From assembly GCA_019075905.1 (NCBI GenBank), contig JAGXAM010000001.1, forward strand, positions 124,001-188,000: a stretch of DNA of 64,000 nucleotides, given 5' to 3'. The stretch's first letter is position 1; every line of letters begins with the position of its first letter. Origin of the DNA: Hyphomicrobiales bacterium. Lineage in GTDB: Bacteria > Pseudomonadota > Alphaproteobacteria > Rhizobiales > Beijerinckiaceae. Position numbers and translations under genes: made by a program. The notes beneath the pieces are model-generated. The model ran no database searches. It was given only the letters and a program-made list of their open reading frames with translations, and had not been told where the DNA came from. Of the stretch, positions 46,008-54,310 are shown piece after piece.

Positions 46008-46514
46008 TCAATTAAATCCGAAGGCAACACGCTCGCGGGTCTCGCTGCCAAACCGCTCCTCGGCCTGGTGCAGCACGCTGCCGCCAAGGTGGCGGTAGAA
46101 GCCCAGCGCCCGCTCATTGTCGGCCAGCGCCCAGACCAGCGTCGAATGCAGGCCATGTTCGGCAAGATCGCGCCGCACCGCGCGAAAAAGGCGGCGGCCA
46201 AAGCCGATGCCCTGAAACTCCGGGGCGAGGTAGAGTTCAAAGATTTCGCCGGTATAGGGCAGCCTCGGCACGCGGTTGCGGCCATAACTTGCGTAACCAC
46301 CGATGGAATCATCGAAATCGAGCACCAGCAGCCGCGAGCTGCGCTGGATCGCCTGGCGCCACCATTGCGGGCCGCGCCGCGAAATCATCCGCTCAAGTTC
46401 CTTGCCGGGGATGATACCGCGATAGGCATCACGCCAGGCCGCATCATGCACCTCGGCGATGTCGTCGCAATCGCTTAGTCTTGCAGGACGGATGGTGATG
46501 AGGGCTTCGACCAT
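46008..46514 (-). CDS. GNAT family N-acetyltransferase
   Basis: A 168-residue acetyltransferase. The acetyl-CoA pyrophosphate-binding motif reads QGIGFGRRLFRAV, preceded by the strand FELYLAPEF and followed by LVWALADNERALGFYRHLGG, the usual GNAT motif B. The N-terminus ITIRPARLSDCDDIAEVH is typical. The substrate (protein N-terminus, aminoglycoside or small amine) cannot be inferred. It lies 95 bases upstream of ppa on the same strand. Confidence 0.9.
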   Translation of the reverse strand: MVEALITIRPARLSDCDDIAEVHDAAWRDAYRGIIPGKELERMISRRGPQWWRQAIQRSSRLLVLDFDDSIGGYASYGRNRVPRLPYTGEIFELYLAPEFQGIGFGRRLFRAVRRDLAEHGLHSTLVWALADNERALGFYRHLGGSVLHQAEERFGSETRERVAFGFN

Positions 46515-46577
46515 AAGGCAATGTTAGGCCCGGATTGGCCTTGGCTGCAAGTGGGCAAATGCAAGGTCACATCTGCG

Positions 46578-46943
46578 TCAAAACAGCCTGCCGCCATCGG
46601 GCACCGGCTGGGAGGGATGGATCAGCACCACCTCGCCCGCCGCATCGGGAAAGCCCAGCGTCAGCACTTCGGACATGAACGGCCCGATCTGCCGTGGCGG
46701 GAAATTGACCACGGCCGCGACCTGGCGCCCGAGCAGGGTTTCGGGCGCATAATGCCCGGTGATCTGCGCCGAGGAGCGGCGGGTGCCGAGGGCAGCGCCG
46801 AAATCAATGGTGAGTTTGTAGGCGGGCTTGCGCGCCTGCGGGAAAGGTTCAACGGCGACGATGGTGCCGACGCGGATATCGACCTGCTGAAAGGTGGCAT
46901 AATCGGTGCGCGCCGTCGGTGTGCTGGCGGTGTCGCTGGACAT
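46578..46943 (-). CDS. csaA: CsaA-like tRNA-binding domain protein
   Basis: A 121-residue OB-fold protein of the EMAP/tRNA-binding family. Motifs: VDIRVGTIVAVEPFPQARKPAYKLTIDFG, SSAQITGHY, and VNFPPRQIGPFMSEVLTLGF. It resembles CsaA, described as an export-related chaperone or tRNA-binding protein. It starts four bases after the TetR stop, so the two are likely co-transcribed. Length matches a slightly N-extended CsaA. Confidence 0.9.
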   Translation of the reverse strand: MSSDTASTPTARTDYATFQQVDIRVGTIVAVEPFPQARKPAYKLTIDFGAALGTRRSSAQITGHYAPETLLGRQVAAVVNFPPRQIGPFMSEVLTLGFPDAAGEVVLIHPSQPVPDGGRLF

Positions 46944-46947
46944 CGGC

Positions 46948-47658
46948 TCAAACCCCGGCCTGCTCGTCAGATTTGGGCGGGTTCCAGCGCTCGCGCATGC
47001 GCGAGGTGGAATCACGGCGCAGATTGTGCAGGGTGCGGCCCATTAGTTCCAGCGGCCCGAACAGCCGGCTCATGGATTCGGCCTGGCCGACCAGCCTGCC
47101 ACCGCGCTCCAGCGCCTTGTCCAGCGCCGCCATGGTGGCATCCAGGCCGGGGCGGTCATCCTTGAACCAGACCTCCAGCACCTGCGTCCAGGCCAGCACC
47201 AGCCCTTGCAGTTTCAGGGCGCCGAGCGGCCCCTCGCTGTCAATGCCGGCGGTCTCCAGCATGAAGCGCATGGAATTGAGCGCGACCTGGTTGAGCGCCA
47301 GCGCCGACAGCGGCTCACGGCGGGCCCAGCGCGCAATCGCCTCCAGCGCCGCCTTGTCGGCGGCCATGGCGTCGAGACGGCGCATCAGCACATCGAACAG
47401 CCGGTCCTTGGCCGGTTCGTCATCGAGATCATGGGCGTTGAGCTTGAGCACCTGCAGGTCAATGCCGCGGGCATAGGCGCCGAGAATGGCGCCCTTGGAC
47501 GGAAACAACTCGCGAAACGCCGCGAGACTGACGCCAGCCTCGGTGCAAATTCCGGTGATGGTGATGCGCTCGAACGGCATTTCGGCAGCGAGGTGCATCA
47601 GCGCACGCACGATGCGCTCACGCGGCGGGATTTCGGCGTCTTTGGCGGCTTTGACCAT
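46948..47658 (-). CDS. TetR/AcrR family transcriptional regulator
   Basis: A 236-residue regulator. The N-terminal helix-turn-helix is ERIVRALMHLAAEMPFERITITGICTEAG with VSLAAFRELFPSKGAIL after it (only parts quoted). The C-terminal ligand domain is Leu/Ala-rich with LFDVLMRRLDAM and NSMRFMLETAG. The ligand is unknown. It is flanked on the same strand by the DsbA-like gene (66 bases upstream) and csaA (4 bases downstream), so it could autoregulate a dsbA-tetR-csaA unit next to sox. Confidence 0.87.
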   Translation of the reverse strand: MVKAAKDAEIPPRERIVRALMHLAAEMPFERITITGICTEAGVSLAAFRELFPSKGAILGAYARGIDLQVLKLNAHDLDDEPAKDRLFDVLMRRLDAMAADKAALEAIARWARREPLSALALNQVALNSMRFMLETAGIDSEGPLGALKLQGLVLAWTQVLEVWFKDDRPGLDATMAALDKALERGGRLVGQAESMSRLFGPLELMGRTLHNLRRDSTSRMRERWNPPKSDEQAGV

Positions 47659-47724
47659 GACATTGCCTTTCGGGCTGGAACACCCCTTACATAGCGGTGC
47701 AAGGGCACCACGCCAAGGCTTTGC

Positions 47725-48372
47725 CTAGATTTGATGGCGGCGGGCGCTGTGCAGCAAATCCAGCATGTCGGCATAATGCAATTCGCCGGGAATGCGAATG
47801 GTGCCAAGGATCATGAACGGCAGGCGCCTGACGCCGAGCGCCTGCCCGCGTGCGAGATTGGCCTCGACACGCGCGGCAATGGCCGGGCTGGTCATGAGCC
47901 GGTGCAGGTGATCCCAATCGAGACCGAGACCAATTGCCGCAGTCTTGATGCCAGAGAGCGTGAGCAGCCCGTAGGCGTCCAGCAGTTTCGCCCGCAAGGC
48001 TTCATAGGCGCCAAAGCTCTGGGCGGCCAGCAGGGCGCGGGCACCCATGCGGCTGCGCGGCCCGAAAATCGGATAGTCGATCGGCACGATGCGCAGGCCG
48101 TGATCGGCTGCCAGCAGGCGATTGAGGCGCGGCTCCATGGCGCGGCAGGCGGGGCATTGCAGATCGAAGAAATCGACCAGCGTCACATCGCCCGCAGGAT
48201 TGCCGATCACCGGGTCGCTGGCCTCGGCAATGTCCCTGGCATTCTGGAGGCGGTCAGCCGGCGCGCCGAAGGCGAGGCGCGGGGCGAGACCCGCGCCGGC
48301 GATGCCGGCAAGCAGCGCGCGGCGGGTTGTCATCGCGCGGGGCGCTGCGCTTCGATCCATGGGACGGCTCAT
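47725..48372 (-). CDS. DsbA-family thioredoxin-fold protein, exported
   Basis: A 215-residue protein with a twin-arginine-like signal (MTTRRALLAGIAGAGLA) and a thioredoxin fold whose active site is Cys73-Pro-Ala-Cys76 in DLQCPACRAME. A conserved cis-Pro loop appears as VRRLPFMILGTIRIPG. It should act on periplasmic disulfides. It is divergent from soxX and shares its control region, suggesting a role in SoxY or cytochrome c maturation comparable with SoxW, though that is inference. ATG 48372 has AAGG upstream; 48333 would also give the Tat signal. Confidence 0.85.
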   Translation of the reverse strand: MSRPMDRSAAPRAMTTRRALLAGIAGAGLAPRLAFGAPADRLQNARDIAEASDPVIGNPAGDVTLVDFFDLQCPACRAMEPRLNRLLAADHGLRIVPIDYPIFGPRSRMGARALLAAQSFGAYEALRAKLLDAYGLLTLSGIKTAAIGLGLDWDHLHRLMTSPAIAARVEANLARGQALGVRRLPFMILGTIRIPGELHYADMLDLLHSARRHQI

Positions 48373-48443
48373 GTTCAAACCTTGCGGCACCAGCGTGAAA
48401 TTGTCTTGTTCAGCCAACCTTGCAGGCGACTATATTAGAATTT

Positions 48444-48461
48444 GTCAATATTGCAATTGAC
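48444..48461. promoter_or_regulatory. inverted repeat in the dsbA-like/soxX divergent region
   Basis: GTCAAT and ATTGAC flank six bases (ATTGCA) in an AT-rich patch 80 bases before soxX. Symmetry and position suit an operator controlling both genes. A palindrome CAATATTG overlaps it. The regulator is not identified. Confidence 0.4.
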
Positions 48462-48541
48462 TCGGGCTGGCTCAGGTGCCATCAATGAGAAAAATCGTGT
48501 GGCATGACCGCGCAAAAATAAGACACTGGGAGCCAATCGCC

Positions 48542-49000
48542 ATGTTCTACAAGGCGTTAGTCGCTTTGATATTCGGGCTTAGCAGCATCACCGTTGCCGC
48601 AGCGGCGCAGACCGCACCGGCGCCTGATACCTTGAAAATCGTCAATGGCGAAGTTCCGAAACCGCTGACCGATGTCCCGGGCAATGCTGTGGCCGGGCGG
48701 GCGGTCTTTCTCGATCGCAAGGAAGGCAATTGCTATGCCTGCCACACTGTCACCTTATTGAAAGATCAGCCGTTTCCGGGCGAGATCGGCCCGAAGCTCG
48801 ATGGCGTCGGCAATAAATATACCGTTGGCCAGATGCGGTTGATCCTGACCAATTCGAAATTGATGTTTCCCGGCACGATCATGCCGGCCTTCTATCATCT
48901 GGCGGGGCTCAAGCGCGTGCCTGCCAAACTGAAGGGCAAGACCATTCTGACACCCCAGCAGGTCGAAGATGTCATTGCCTTCCTGCAAACCCTGAAATGA
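48542..49000 (+). CDS. soxX: sulfur oxidation c-type cytochrome SoxX
   Basis: A 152-residue periplasmic monohaem cytochrome. It has a signal peptide (YKALVALIFGLSSITVAAAA) and one haem site Cys64-Tyr-Ala-Cys-His68, with a likely axial Met in TIMPAFYH. With SoxA it oxidatively couples thiosulfate to the SoxY carrier cysteine. ATG 48542 follows GGGAG. It is first in soxXYZAB, divergent from the DsbA-like gene. Confidence 0.95.
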   Translation: MFYKALVALIFGLSSITVAAAAQTAPAPDTLKIVNGEVPKPLTDVPGNAVAGRAVFLDRKEGNCYACHTVTLLKDQPFPGEIGPKLDGVGNKYTVGQMRLILTNSKLMFPGTIMPAFYHLAGLKRVPAKLKGKTILTPQQVEDVIAFLQTLK

Positions 49001-49049
49001 ACCCGCTCAATGGCATGGGCCCCGGGCCTCAACAGACAGGAATGTTCCC

Positions 49050-49523
49050 ATGAATGCAAAGATTTCCCGACGCGAGGCCCTGGCAGGCGGCGCTGCCGCC
49101 TGCGCTTCGGGCGCCGTAACGCTGCGCTCCGCAGAGGCGGCGGATCCCATGGCGGCGAGGATGGCCGCCGCGCAGGCCGCCATAAAAAAATTTACCGGTG
49201 GCAAAGCCACGACCAAGGGGGCGCTGAAGCTGACGCTGCCGCAGATTGCCGAAAACGGCAATACGGTGCCGATGGGCGTCAGCGTCGACAGCCCGATGAC
49301 GGCGGCGAGCTATGTCAAGGAAGTCAGGGTTTTCGTCCCCAAGAACCCGCTGCCGGTCGCGGTGTCGTTCCTGTTCACGCCTGAATCAGGCAAAGCCGCG
49401 GCGTCGACCCACATAAGGCTCGCTGGCACGCAGGACGTGCAGGCTATTGCCCTGATGAGCGACGGCACTTTCCTGATCGACACGCGCAATTGCAAAGTCA
49501 CCATCGGCGGCTGCGGCGGCTGA
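49050..49523 (+). CDS. soxY: sulfur carrier subunit SoxY
   Basis: A 157-residue exported carrier. The N-terminus ISRREALAGGAA is twin-arginine-like, and the C-terminus ends in the swinging-arm motif GGCGG with the Cys that holds the sulfur intermediate. The Ig-like core contains VPMGVSVDSPMT and VRVFVPKNPLPVAVSF. It pairs with SoxZ, whose gene follows 25 bases later. An ACAGG site precedes ATG 49050. Confidence 0.95.
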   Translation: MNAKISRREALAGGAAACASGAVTLRSAEAADPMAARMAAAQAAIKKFTGGKATTKGALKLTLPQIAENGNTVPMGVSVDSPMTAASYVKEVRVFVPKNPLPVAVSFLFTPESGKAAASTHIRLAGTQDVQAIALMSDGTFLIDTRNCKVTIGGCGG

Positions 49524-49548
49524 CTTCAACCTTCTGGAGAGATTGACC

Positions 49549-49872
49549 ATGGCTATCCCGCGTTTTCGCGTTCCGGCGACCGCCAAAAAGGGCGACGTCA
49601 TCGCCATCAAGACCCTGATCCAGCATCCGATGGATCCGGGCTTCATCAAAGACAAGAATGGCAAGATCATCCCGCGCATGATCATCAATCACTTTGATTG
49701 CAAATATCTCGGCAAGGTGATTTTCACCGCCAAGCTCGAACCGAGCATTTCCGCCAATCCATTCATCGAGTTCTACGCCCGTGCCGAGGCCGATGGCGAC
49801 TTTGAATTTACCTGGATCGACGACAAGGGCACGATCACCAAAGCCAAAGCCCCGATCAAGGTGACGGCCTGA
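49549..49872 (+). CDS. soxZ: sulfur carrier subunit SoxZ
   Basis: A 107-residue partner of SoxY without a signal peptide, exported as a SoxYZ complex. Typical segments are VIAIKTLIQHPMDPGF, RMIINHFDCKYLGK and FTWIDDKGT. ATG 49549 follows TGGAGAG; an in-frame TTG two codons earlier is less likely. The next gene soxA starts 21 bases downstream. Confidence 0.95.
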   Translation: MAIPRFRVPATAKKGDVIAIKTLIQHPMDPGFIKDKNGKIIPRMIINHFDCKYLGKVIFTAKLEPSISANPFIEFYARAEADGDFEFTWIDDKGTITKAKAPIKVTA

Positions 49873-49893
49873 GCCCGTTGTGAGGAGTTGACG

Positions 49894-50745
49894 ATGAAGC
49901 GCGGAATTGTGGAAGTCGGGCTGGGCGTGTCATTGGCAGCGGTGGTGGTGCTGGCGACGCTGAAAATCTTCGGCCTGGCGCTGGCCGCCGGGGCCCCGGA
50001 CCTACATCTCAAGGGCATTCCCGCGCCTCCCGGCAGTCCGTTCAAGATGCTCTATTCGGGCTATCAATTCCGCAATGCCACAACCCGGGCGATGCAGGAC
50101 GATGATTTTTCCAATCCGGGCATGCTGGCGATTGATCCTGCCACGGCTGAATGGAACCATGTCGAGGGCACGGCGGGAAAATCATGCGCCTCGTGCCATC
50201 ATGATGTGAACAAAACCATGCACGGGGTCGGGGCGACCTTTCCGAAATGGAACGCCCGGCTGAAGCGGCCAGTGACGCTGGAACAGCAGATCAATATCTG
50301 CCGGACGCATTATATGGGCGCCAAGCCCTGGGCCTTCAAATCCGACAATCTCACCAATATGACGACGCTGATCCGCTATGAGTCACGCGGGATGCCGGTG
50401 AAAGTGGCGACGGACGGGCCGGTGACGCCCTGGTATAACAAGGGCAAAAAGCTTTATTACACGCGCATCGGCCAGCTCGACATGAGCTGCGCCAATTGCC
50501 ACGAGAAATATTATGGCCATCACATGCGCGCCGATTTGCTGAGCCAAGGGCAGATCAACGACTTCCCGACCTATCGCGAGAAGGCGCAGCATCTGGTCCC
50601 GGTCGAGCAACGTTTCATAGGCTGCATGAAAAACGTCCGCGCCAGACCCTACAAGCCGTTTTCGGACGAATTCATGGAGCTCGAACTTTATCTGGCTTCG
50701 CGTGGCAATGGCCTGAATGTCGAGACGCCGGGCGTTCGCAACTAG
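49894..50745 (+). CDS. soxA: sulfur oxidation c-type cytochrome SoxA, dihaem type
   Basis: A 283-residue periplasmic cytochrome that with SoxX conjugates thiosulfate to SoxY. Two haem sites are present, CASCH (98-102) and CANCH (199-203), so this is the dihaem class. The catalytic cysteine persulfide position is Cys244 in RFIGCMKNVRARPY, followed by LELYLASRGNGL. An uncleaved-looking signal anchor (GVSLAAVVVLATLKIFGLALAAG) is at the start. ATG 49894 follows TGAGGAG. Confidence 0.95.
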   Translation: MKRGIVEVGLGVSLAAVVVLATLKIFGLALAAGAPDLHLKGIPAPPGSPFKMLYSGYQFRNATTRAMQDDDFSNPGMLAIDPATAEWNHVEGTAGKSCASCHHDVNKTMHGVGATFPKWNARLKRPVTLEQQINICRTHYMGAKPWAFKSDNLTNMTTLIRYESRGMPVKVATDGPVTPWYNKGKKLYYTRIGQLDMSCANCHEKYYGHHMRADLLSQGQINDFPTYREKAQHLVPVEQRFIGCMKNVRARPYKPFSDEFMELELYLASRGNGLNVETPGVRN

Positions 50746-50756
50746 GAGCCATTGTC

Positions 50757-52439
50757 ATGATCTCGCGCCGCGAATTTGCCCAGGTTGCCGCTGCGACGGC
50801 AATGTTGGGGACCCTGCCCTCGCCCAGGGCGCTGGCGCAGCAGGCGCTGACCCAGAACCAGCTGCTCGATTTCAAACCCGTCGGCAATGTCACGCTGGTG
50901 CATGTCACCGACATTCACGGCCAGCTCATGCCGCTTTATTTCCGCGAGCCCTCTCAAAATATCGGGGTCGGCAAGGACAAGGGCATTCCGCCACATCTGA
51001 CCGGTGTCGATTTCCTCAAATATTTCCACATGAAGGCCGATACGCGCGACGCCTATGCCTTCACCAGCGACCATTACAGTGCGCTGGCCCGCAGCTATGG
51101 CAAGGTCGGCGGGCTCGACCGGACTGCAACGGTGATCAAGGCCATTCGTGCCGAGCGCGGCGACAAGGTGCTGCTGCTGGATGGCGGCGACAGCATGCAG
51201 GGTTCGTGGGGGTCGCTGCAGAGCCAGGGCGCCGACATGCTAGCCTGCATGGCCTTGCTCAAACCCGATGCCATGACCGCCCATTGGGAATTCACCTATG
51301 GCGAGGCGCGCGTCAAGCAGATCATCAAGGAGCTGAAATATCCGTTCCTGGCGCTGAATGTGAATGATGCGCAATGGGGCGACCCGGTGTTCAAGCCCTT
51401 CACCATGATCGAGCGCGGCGGCGTGAAAATCGCCGTGCTGGGCCAGGCCTTTCCATTTACGCCGATTGCCAATCCGCGCTGGATGATCCCGGACTGGACC
51501 TTCGGCATCAAGCAGGCGGAAGTGCAAAAGCAGGTCGATGCGGCGCGCAAGGCCGGGGCCGGGCTGGTGGTGCTGCTCTCGCACAACGGCTTTGATGTCG
51601 ACCGCAAGATGGCGGCGCATGTCAAGGGTATCGACGTGATCCTTACCGGCCACACCCATGACGCCGTGCCGGTGGCGCTGAAGATCGGCGAGACGCTGAT
51701 GATCTCGTCAGGATCGGCGGGGAAATTCGTCGGACGGCTCGATCTTGACGTGCAGGGCGGCAAGGTGCGCGATTTTGCGTTCCGGCTGATCCCGATTTTT
51801 TCGGATGTGATCCAGCCCGATGCTGAAATGGCGGCCAAGATCGCCGAGGTGCGCAAGCCCTATAGCGCCAGGCTCGGCGAGGTTTTGGGCACGACCCACA
51901 GCGTCCTTTACCGGCGCGGCAATTTCAACGGCACTTTCGATGACCTGATCCTGCAGGCCATGCTGGAGCAGCGCGATGCCGAAATCGCGCTGTCGCCGGG
52001 GTTCCGCTGGGGCAACAGCCTCGTTCCGGGTAACCCGATCACCTTTGAGGATGTGGCGAGCGAAACCGCGATCACCTATCCGGAATGCTATCGCATCGAC
52101 ATGACCGGCAAGACGCTGAAATCGACGCTGGAGGATGTCGCGGACAATCTTTTCAATCCCGATCCCTATTTCCAGCAGGGCGGCGACATGGTGCGGGTTG
52201 GTGGCATCGGCTATACGATCGAGCCCGACAAGCCCATCGGCCAGCGCATTTCCAATATGGTGCTGCTGAAGACCGGCAAGCCGGTCGAGGAGGCCAAGAG
52301 CTACAAGGTTGCCGGCTGGGCCAGCATCCACAAGGGCACCAAGGGCCCTCCGATCTGGGATGTGGTGGCGGGTCACCTCAAGGCGCATGGCGATGTGACG
52401 CTGGCGCCCAACCGTTCGGTGATCGTCAAGGGCGCCTAG
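50757..52439 (+). CDS. soxB: thiosulfohydrolase SoxB
   Basis: A 560-residue dimanganese hydrolase that releases sulfate from SoxY-bound thiosulfonate. The signal is twin-arginine (ISRREFAQVAAA). Metallophosphoesterase-type motifs are visible: TDIHGQLMP, DGGDSMQGSWGS, HWEFTYG, LSHNGFDVD and LTGHTHDAVP. The C-terminal 5'-nucleotidase-like domain is complete. ATG 50757 follows TAGGAG. soxB closes the cluster; no soxCD, soxV or soxW follows, and the next gene, fabB, is convergent. Confidence 0.96.
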   Translation: MISRREFAQVAAATAMLGTLPSPRALAQQALTQNQLLDFKPVGNVTLVHVTDIHGQLMPLYFREPSQNIGVGKDKGIPPHLTGVDFLKYFHMKADTRDAYAFTSDHYSALARSYGKVGGLDRTATVIKAIRAERGDKVLLLDGGDSMQGSWGSLQSQGADMLACMALLKPDAMTAHWEFTYGEARVKQIIKELKYPFLALNVNDAQWGDPVFKPFTMIERGGVKIAVLGQAFPFTPIANPRWMIPDWTFGIKQAEVQKQVDAARKAGAGLVVLLSHNGFDVDRKMAAHVKGIDVILTGHTHDAVPVALKIGETLMISSGSAGKFVGRLDLDVQGGKVRDFAFRLIPIFSDVIQPDAEMAAKIAEVRKPYSARLGEVLGTTHSVLYRRGNFNGTFDDLILQAMLEQRDAEIALSPGFRWGNSLVPGNPITFEDVASETAITYPECYRIDMTGKTLKSTLEDVADNLFNPDPYFQQGGDMVRVGGIGYTIEPDKPIGQRISNMVLLKTGKPVEEAKSYKVAGWASIHKGTKGPPIWDVVAGHLKAHGDVTLAPNRSVIVKGA

Positions 52440-52459
52440 CAACCGCCGCCCGGGCGGCC

Positions 52460-53683
52460 TCAGGCGTCCTTGTGCTTGAATACCAGCGCGGCATTGGTGC
52501 CGCCAAAGCCGAAGCTGTTGGAGAGCACGCCGCGCAGGTGGACATTGTCCCGGCGCGCCCGCAGAATGTTCATATCGGCGAATTCCGGATCGATTTCGTC
52601 GATATGGGCGCTTTCGCAGATGAAATTCTGGTTCATCATGATCAGCGAATAGATCGCTTCCTGAACGCCGGTCGCACCCAAGGAATGGCCGGTCAGCGAT
52701 TTCGTCGCCGAAATCGGCGGACTTTTTTCGCCCGTGCCAAAAATCGTGCGGATCGCCTCGATTTCCTTGGCATCACCCACCGGGGTCGAGGTGGCGTGCG
52801 GGTTGATATAGTCAATCGGGATATTGGTGGTGGCCATCGCCATTTTCATGCAGCGCAACGCGCCTTCGCCCGAGGGGGCAACCATGTCATAGCCATCCGA
52901 GGTCGCGCCATAGCCGACGATTTCGCCATAAATCCTGGCGCCGCGCGCCTTGGCCCGCTCCATTTCCTCAAGCACCAGCACACCGGCACCGCCGGCTATG
53001 ACGAAGCCGTCGCGGTTCTTGTCAAAGGCGCGCGAGGCGACCGATGGCGTGTCGTTGAAGTGCGAGGACATGGCGGTCATGGCATCAAACAATTGCGACA
53101 GCGTCCATTCCAGTTCTTCGCAGCCGCCCGCGAACATGACGTCCTGCTTGCCGAATTGAATCATTTCATAGGCATTGCCGATACAATGGTTCGATGTCGC
53201 GCAGGCCGATGAAATCGAATAATTGATGCCCTTGATCTTGAACCATGTCGCCAGCGTCGCCGAGGCGGTCGAGGACATGGATTTGGGCACGGCGAAGGGG
53301 CCGATCCTTTTCGGGCCGGTGGCGCGGGTGATGTCGGCGGCCTCGACCAGCGTCCTCGTCGACGGGCCGCCCGAACCCATGATGATACCGGTGCGCTCGT
53401 TGGAAATATCTTCGGGCGCGAGGCCCGAATCGGCGATGGCCTGATCCATCGCCACATGGTTCCAGGCCGAGCCCATGGCATGAAAGCGCATGGCGCGGCG
53501 ATCAAGCATTTTGGAGGGATCGAGCGTCGGCGCACCATGCACCTGCGAGCGGAACCCGAGTTCGGCATATTTTTCGGCGCGCACGATGCCGGAGCGGGCA
53601 AGGCGCAGGGATTCCGTCACCTCCGCGACATCATTGCCGATCGAAGATACAATCCCCATGCCGGTGACAACGACGCGCCTCAT
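52460..53683 (-). CDS. fabB: 3-oxoacyl-ACP synthase I
   Basis: A 407-residue condensing enzyme for unsaturated fatty acid synthesis. The catalytic triad is Cys161 in SSACATSNH, His in [12 protein letters not shown] and His in [13 protein letters not shown]-terminal [11 protein letters not shown] is present. Paired with fabA 35 bases upstream on the same strand, it forms the anaerobic unsaturated fatty acid pathway. ATG 53683 follows GGAGTGAG. A palindrome GCCGCCCGGGCGGC (52445-52458) separates it from soxB. Confidence 0.97.
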   Translation of the reverse strand: MRRVVVTGMGIVSSIGNDVAEVTESLRLARSGIVRAEKYAELGFRSQVHGAPTLDPSKMLDRRAMRFHAMGSAWNHVAMDQAIADSGLAPEDISNERTGIIMGSGGPSTRTLVEAADITRATGPKRIGPFAVPKSMSSTASATLATWFKIKGINYSISSACATSNHCIGNAYEMIQFGKQDVMFAGGCEELEWTLSQLFDAMTAMSSHFNDTPSVASRAFDKNRDGFVIAGGAGVLVLEEMERAKARGARIYGEIVGYGATSDGYDMVAPSGEGALRCMKMAMATTNIPIDYINPHATSTPVGDAKEIEAIRTIFGTGEKSPPISATKSLTGHSLGATGVQEAIYSLIMMNQNFICESAHIDEIDPEFADMNILRARRDNVHLRGVLSNSFGFGGTNAALVFKHKDA

Positions 53684-53718
53684 TTTCTCACTCCAAAACC
53701 CGTTGTGACGGGAAGCCT

Positions 53719-54234
53719 TCAGGCGGCTTCCGGCTTGAACAGCCCGACGCGCAGTTCCTTGGCCTCATAGATACGCTTGCCATCGGCCTCAAGCCAGCCG
53801 TCGGCAATGCCCAGCACCAGGCGGCCTTTGAACACGCGTTTTATGTCGACACCATAGACGACTTCTTTGACATTTGGCAAAACCTGATCGGTGAATTTGA
53901 CCTCGCCGACGCCGAGCGCCCGGCCCCGGCCGGGCAATCCCAGCCAGCCAAGGTAAAAGCCGCAGAGCTGCCAGAGCGCATCGAGGCCAAGGCAGCCGGG
54001 CATCACCGGATCATTCTTGAAATGGCAGCCGAAAAACCACAGGTCGGGGCGCACGTCGAGCGCGGCGCGAATATGGCCCTTGCCATGCGCGCCGCCGTCT
54101 TCGGTGACGCTGGTGATGCGGTCGAACATCAGCATCGGCGGCATCGGCAACTGGGCGTTGCCGGGGCCGAAAATATCGCCACGGCCACAGGCGATCAACT
54201 CCTCGTAATCATAGGATGGCTGCCGGGGGATCAT
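53719..54234 (-). CDS. fabA: 3-hydroxydecanoyl-ACP dehydratase/isomerase
   Basis: A 171-residue enzyme that dehydrates 3-hydroxydecanoyl-ACP and isomerises the product to the cis-3 form. Active residues match E. coli positions: His71 in [12 protein letters not shown] and Asp85 in [11 protein letters not shown] 54234 gives the standard N-terminus. The irr regulator gene that often lies beside fabA in Rhizobiales is not seen; a secreted unknown is upstream instead. Confidence 0.97.
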   Translation of the reverse strand: MIPRQPSYDYEELIACGRGDIFGPGNAQLPMPPMLMFDRITSVTEDGGAHGKGHIRAALDVRPDLWFFGCHFKNDPVMPGCLGLDALWQLCGFYLGWLGLPGRGRALGVGEVKFTDQVLPNVKEVVYGVDIKRVFKGRLVLGIADGWLEADGKRIYEAKELRVGLFKPEAA

Positions 54235-54310
54235 CGAAATTCCAAACAAGAGTGCAAGATGCGCGCACCTTCACGTATTGCGGCACGAAGTCAACAATCA
54301 GCGGGGCTGT

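Noticed and set aside
52445-52458. 14-bp palindrome GCCGCCCGGGCGGC between soxB and fabB as a terminator
   Set aside because: There is no loop and no T-tract. In GC-rich DNA this could be chance.
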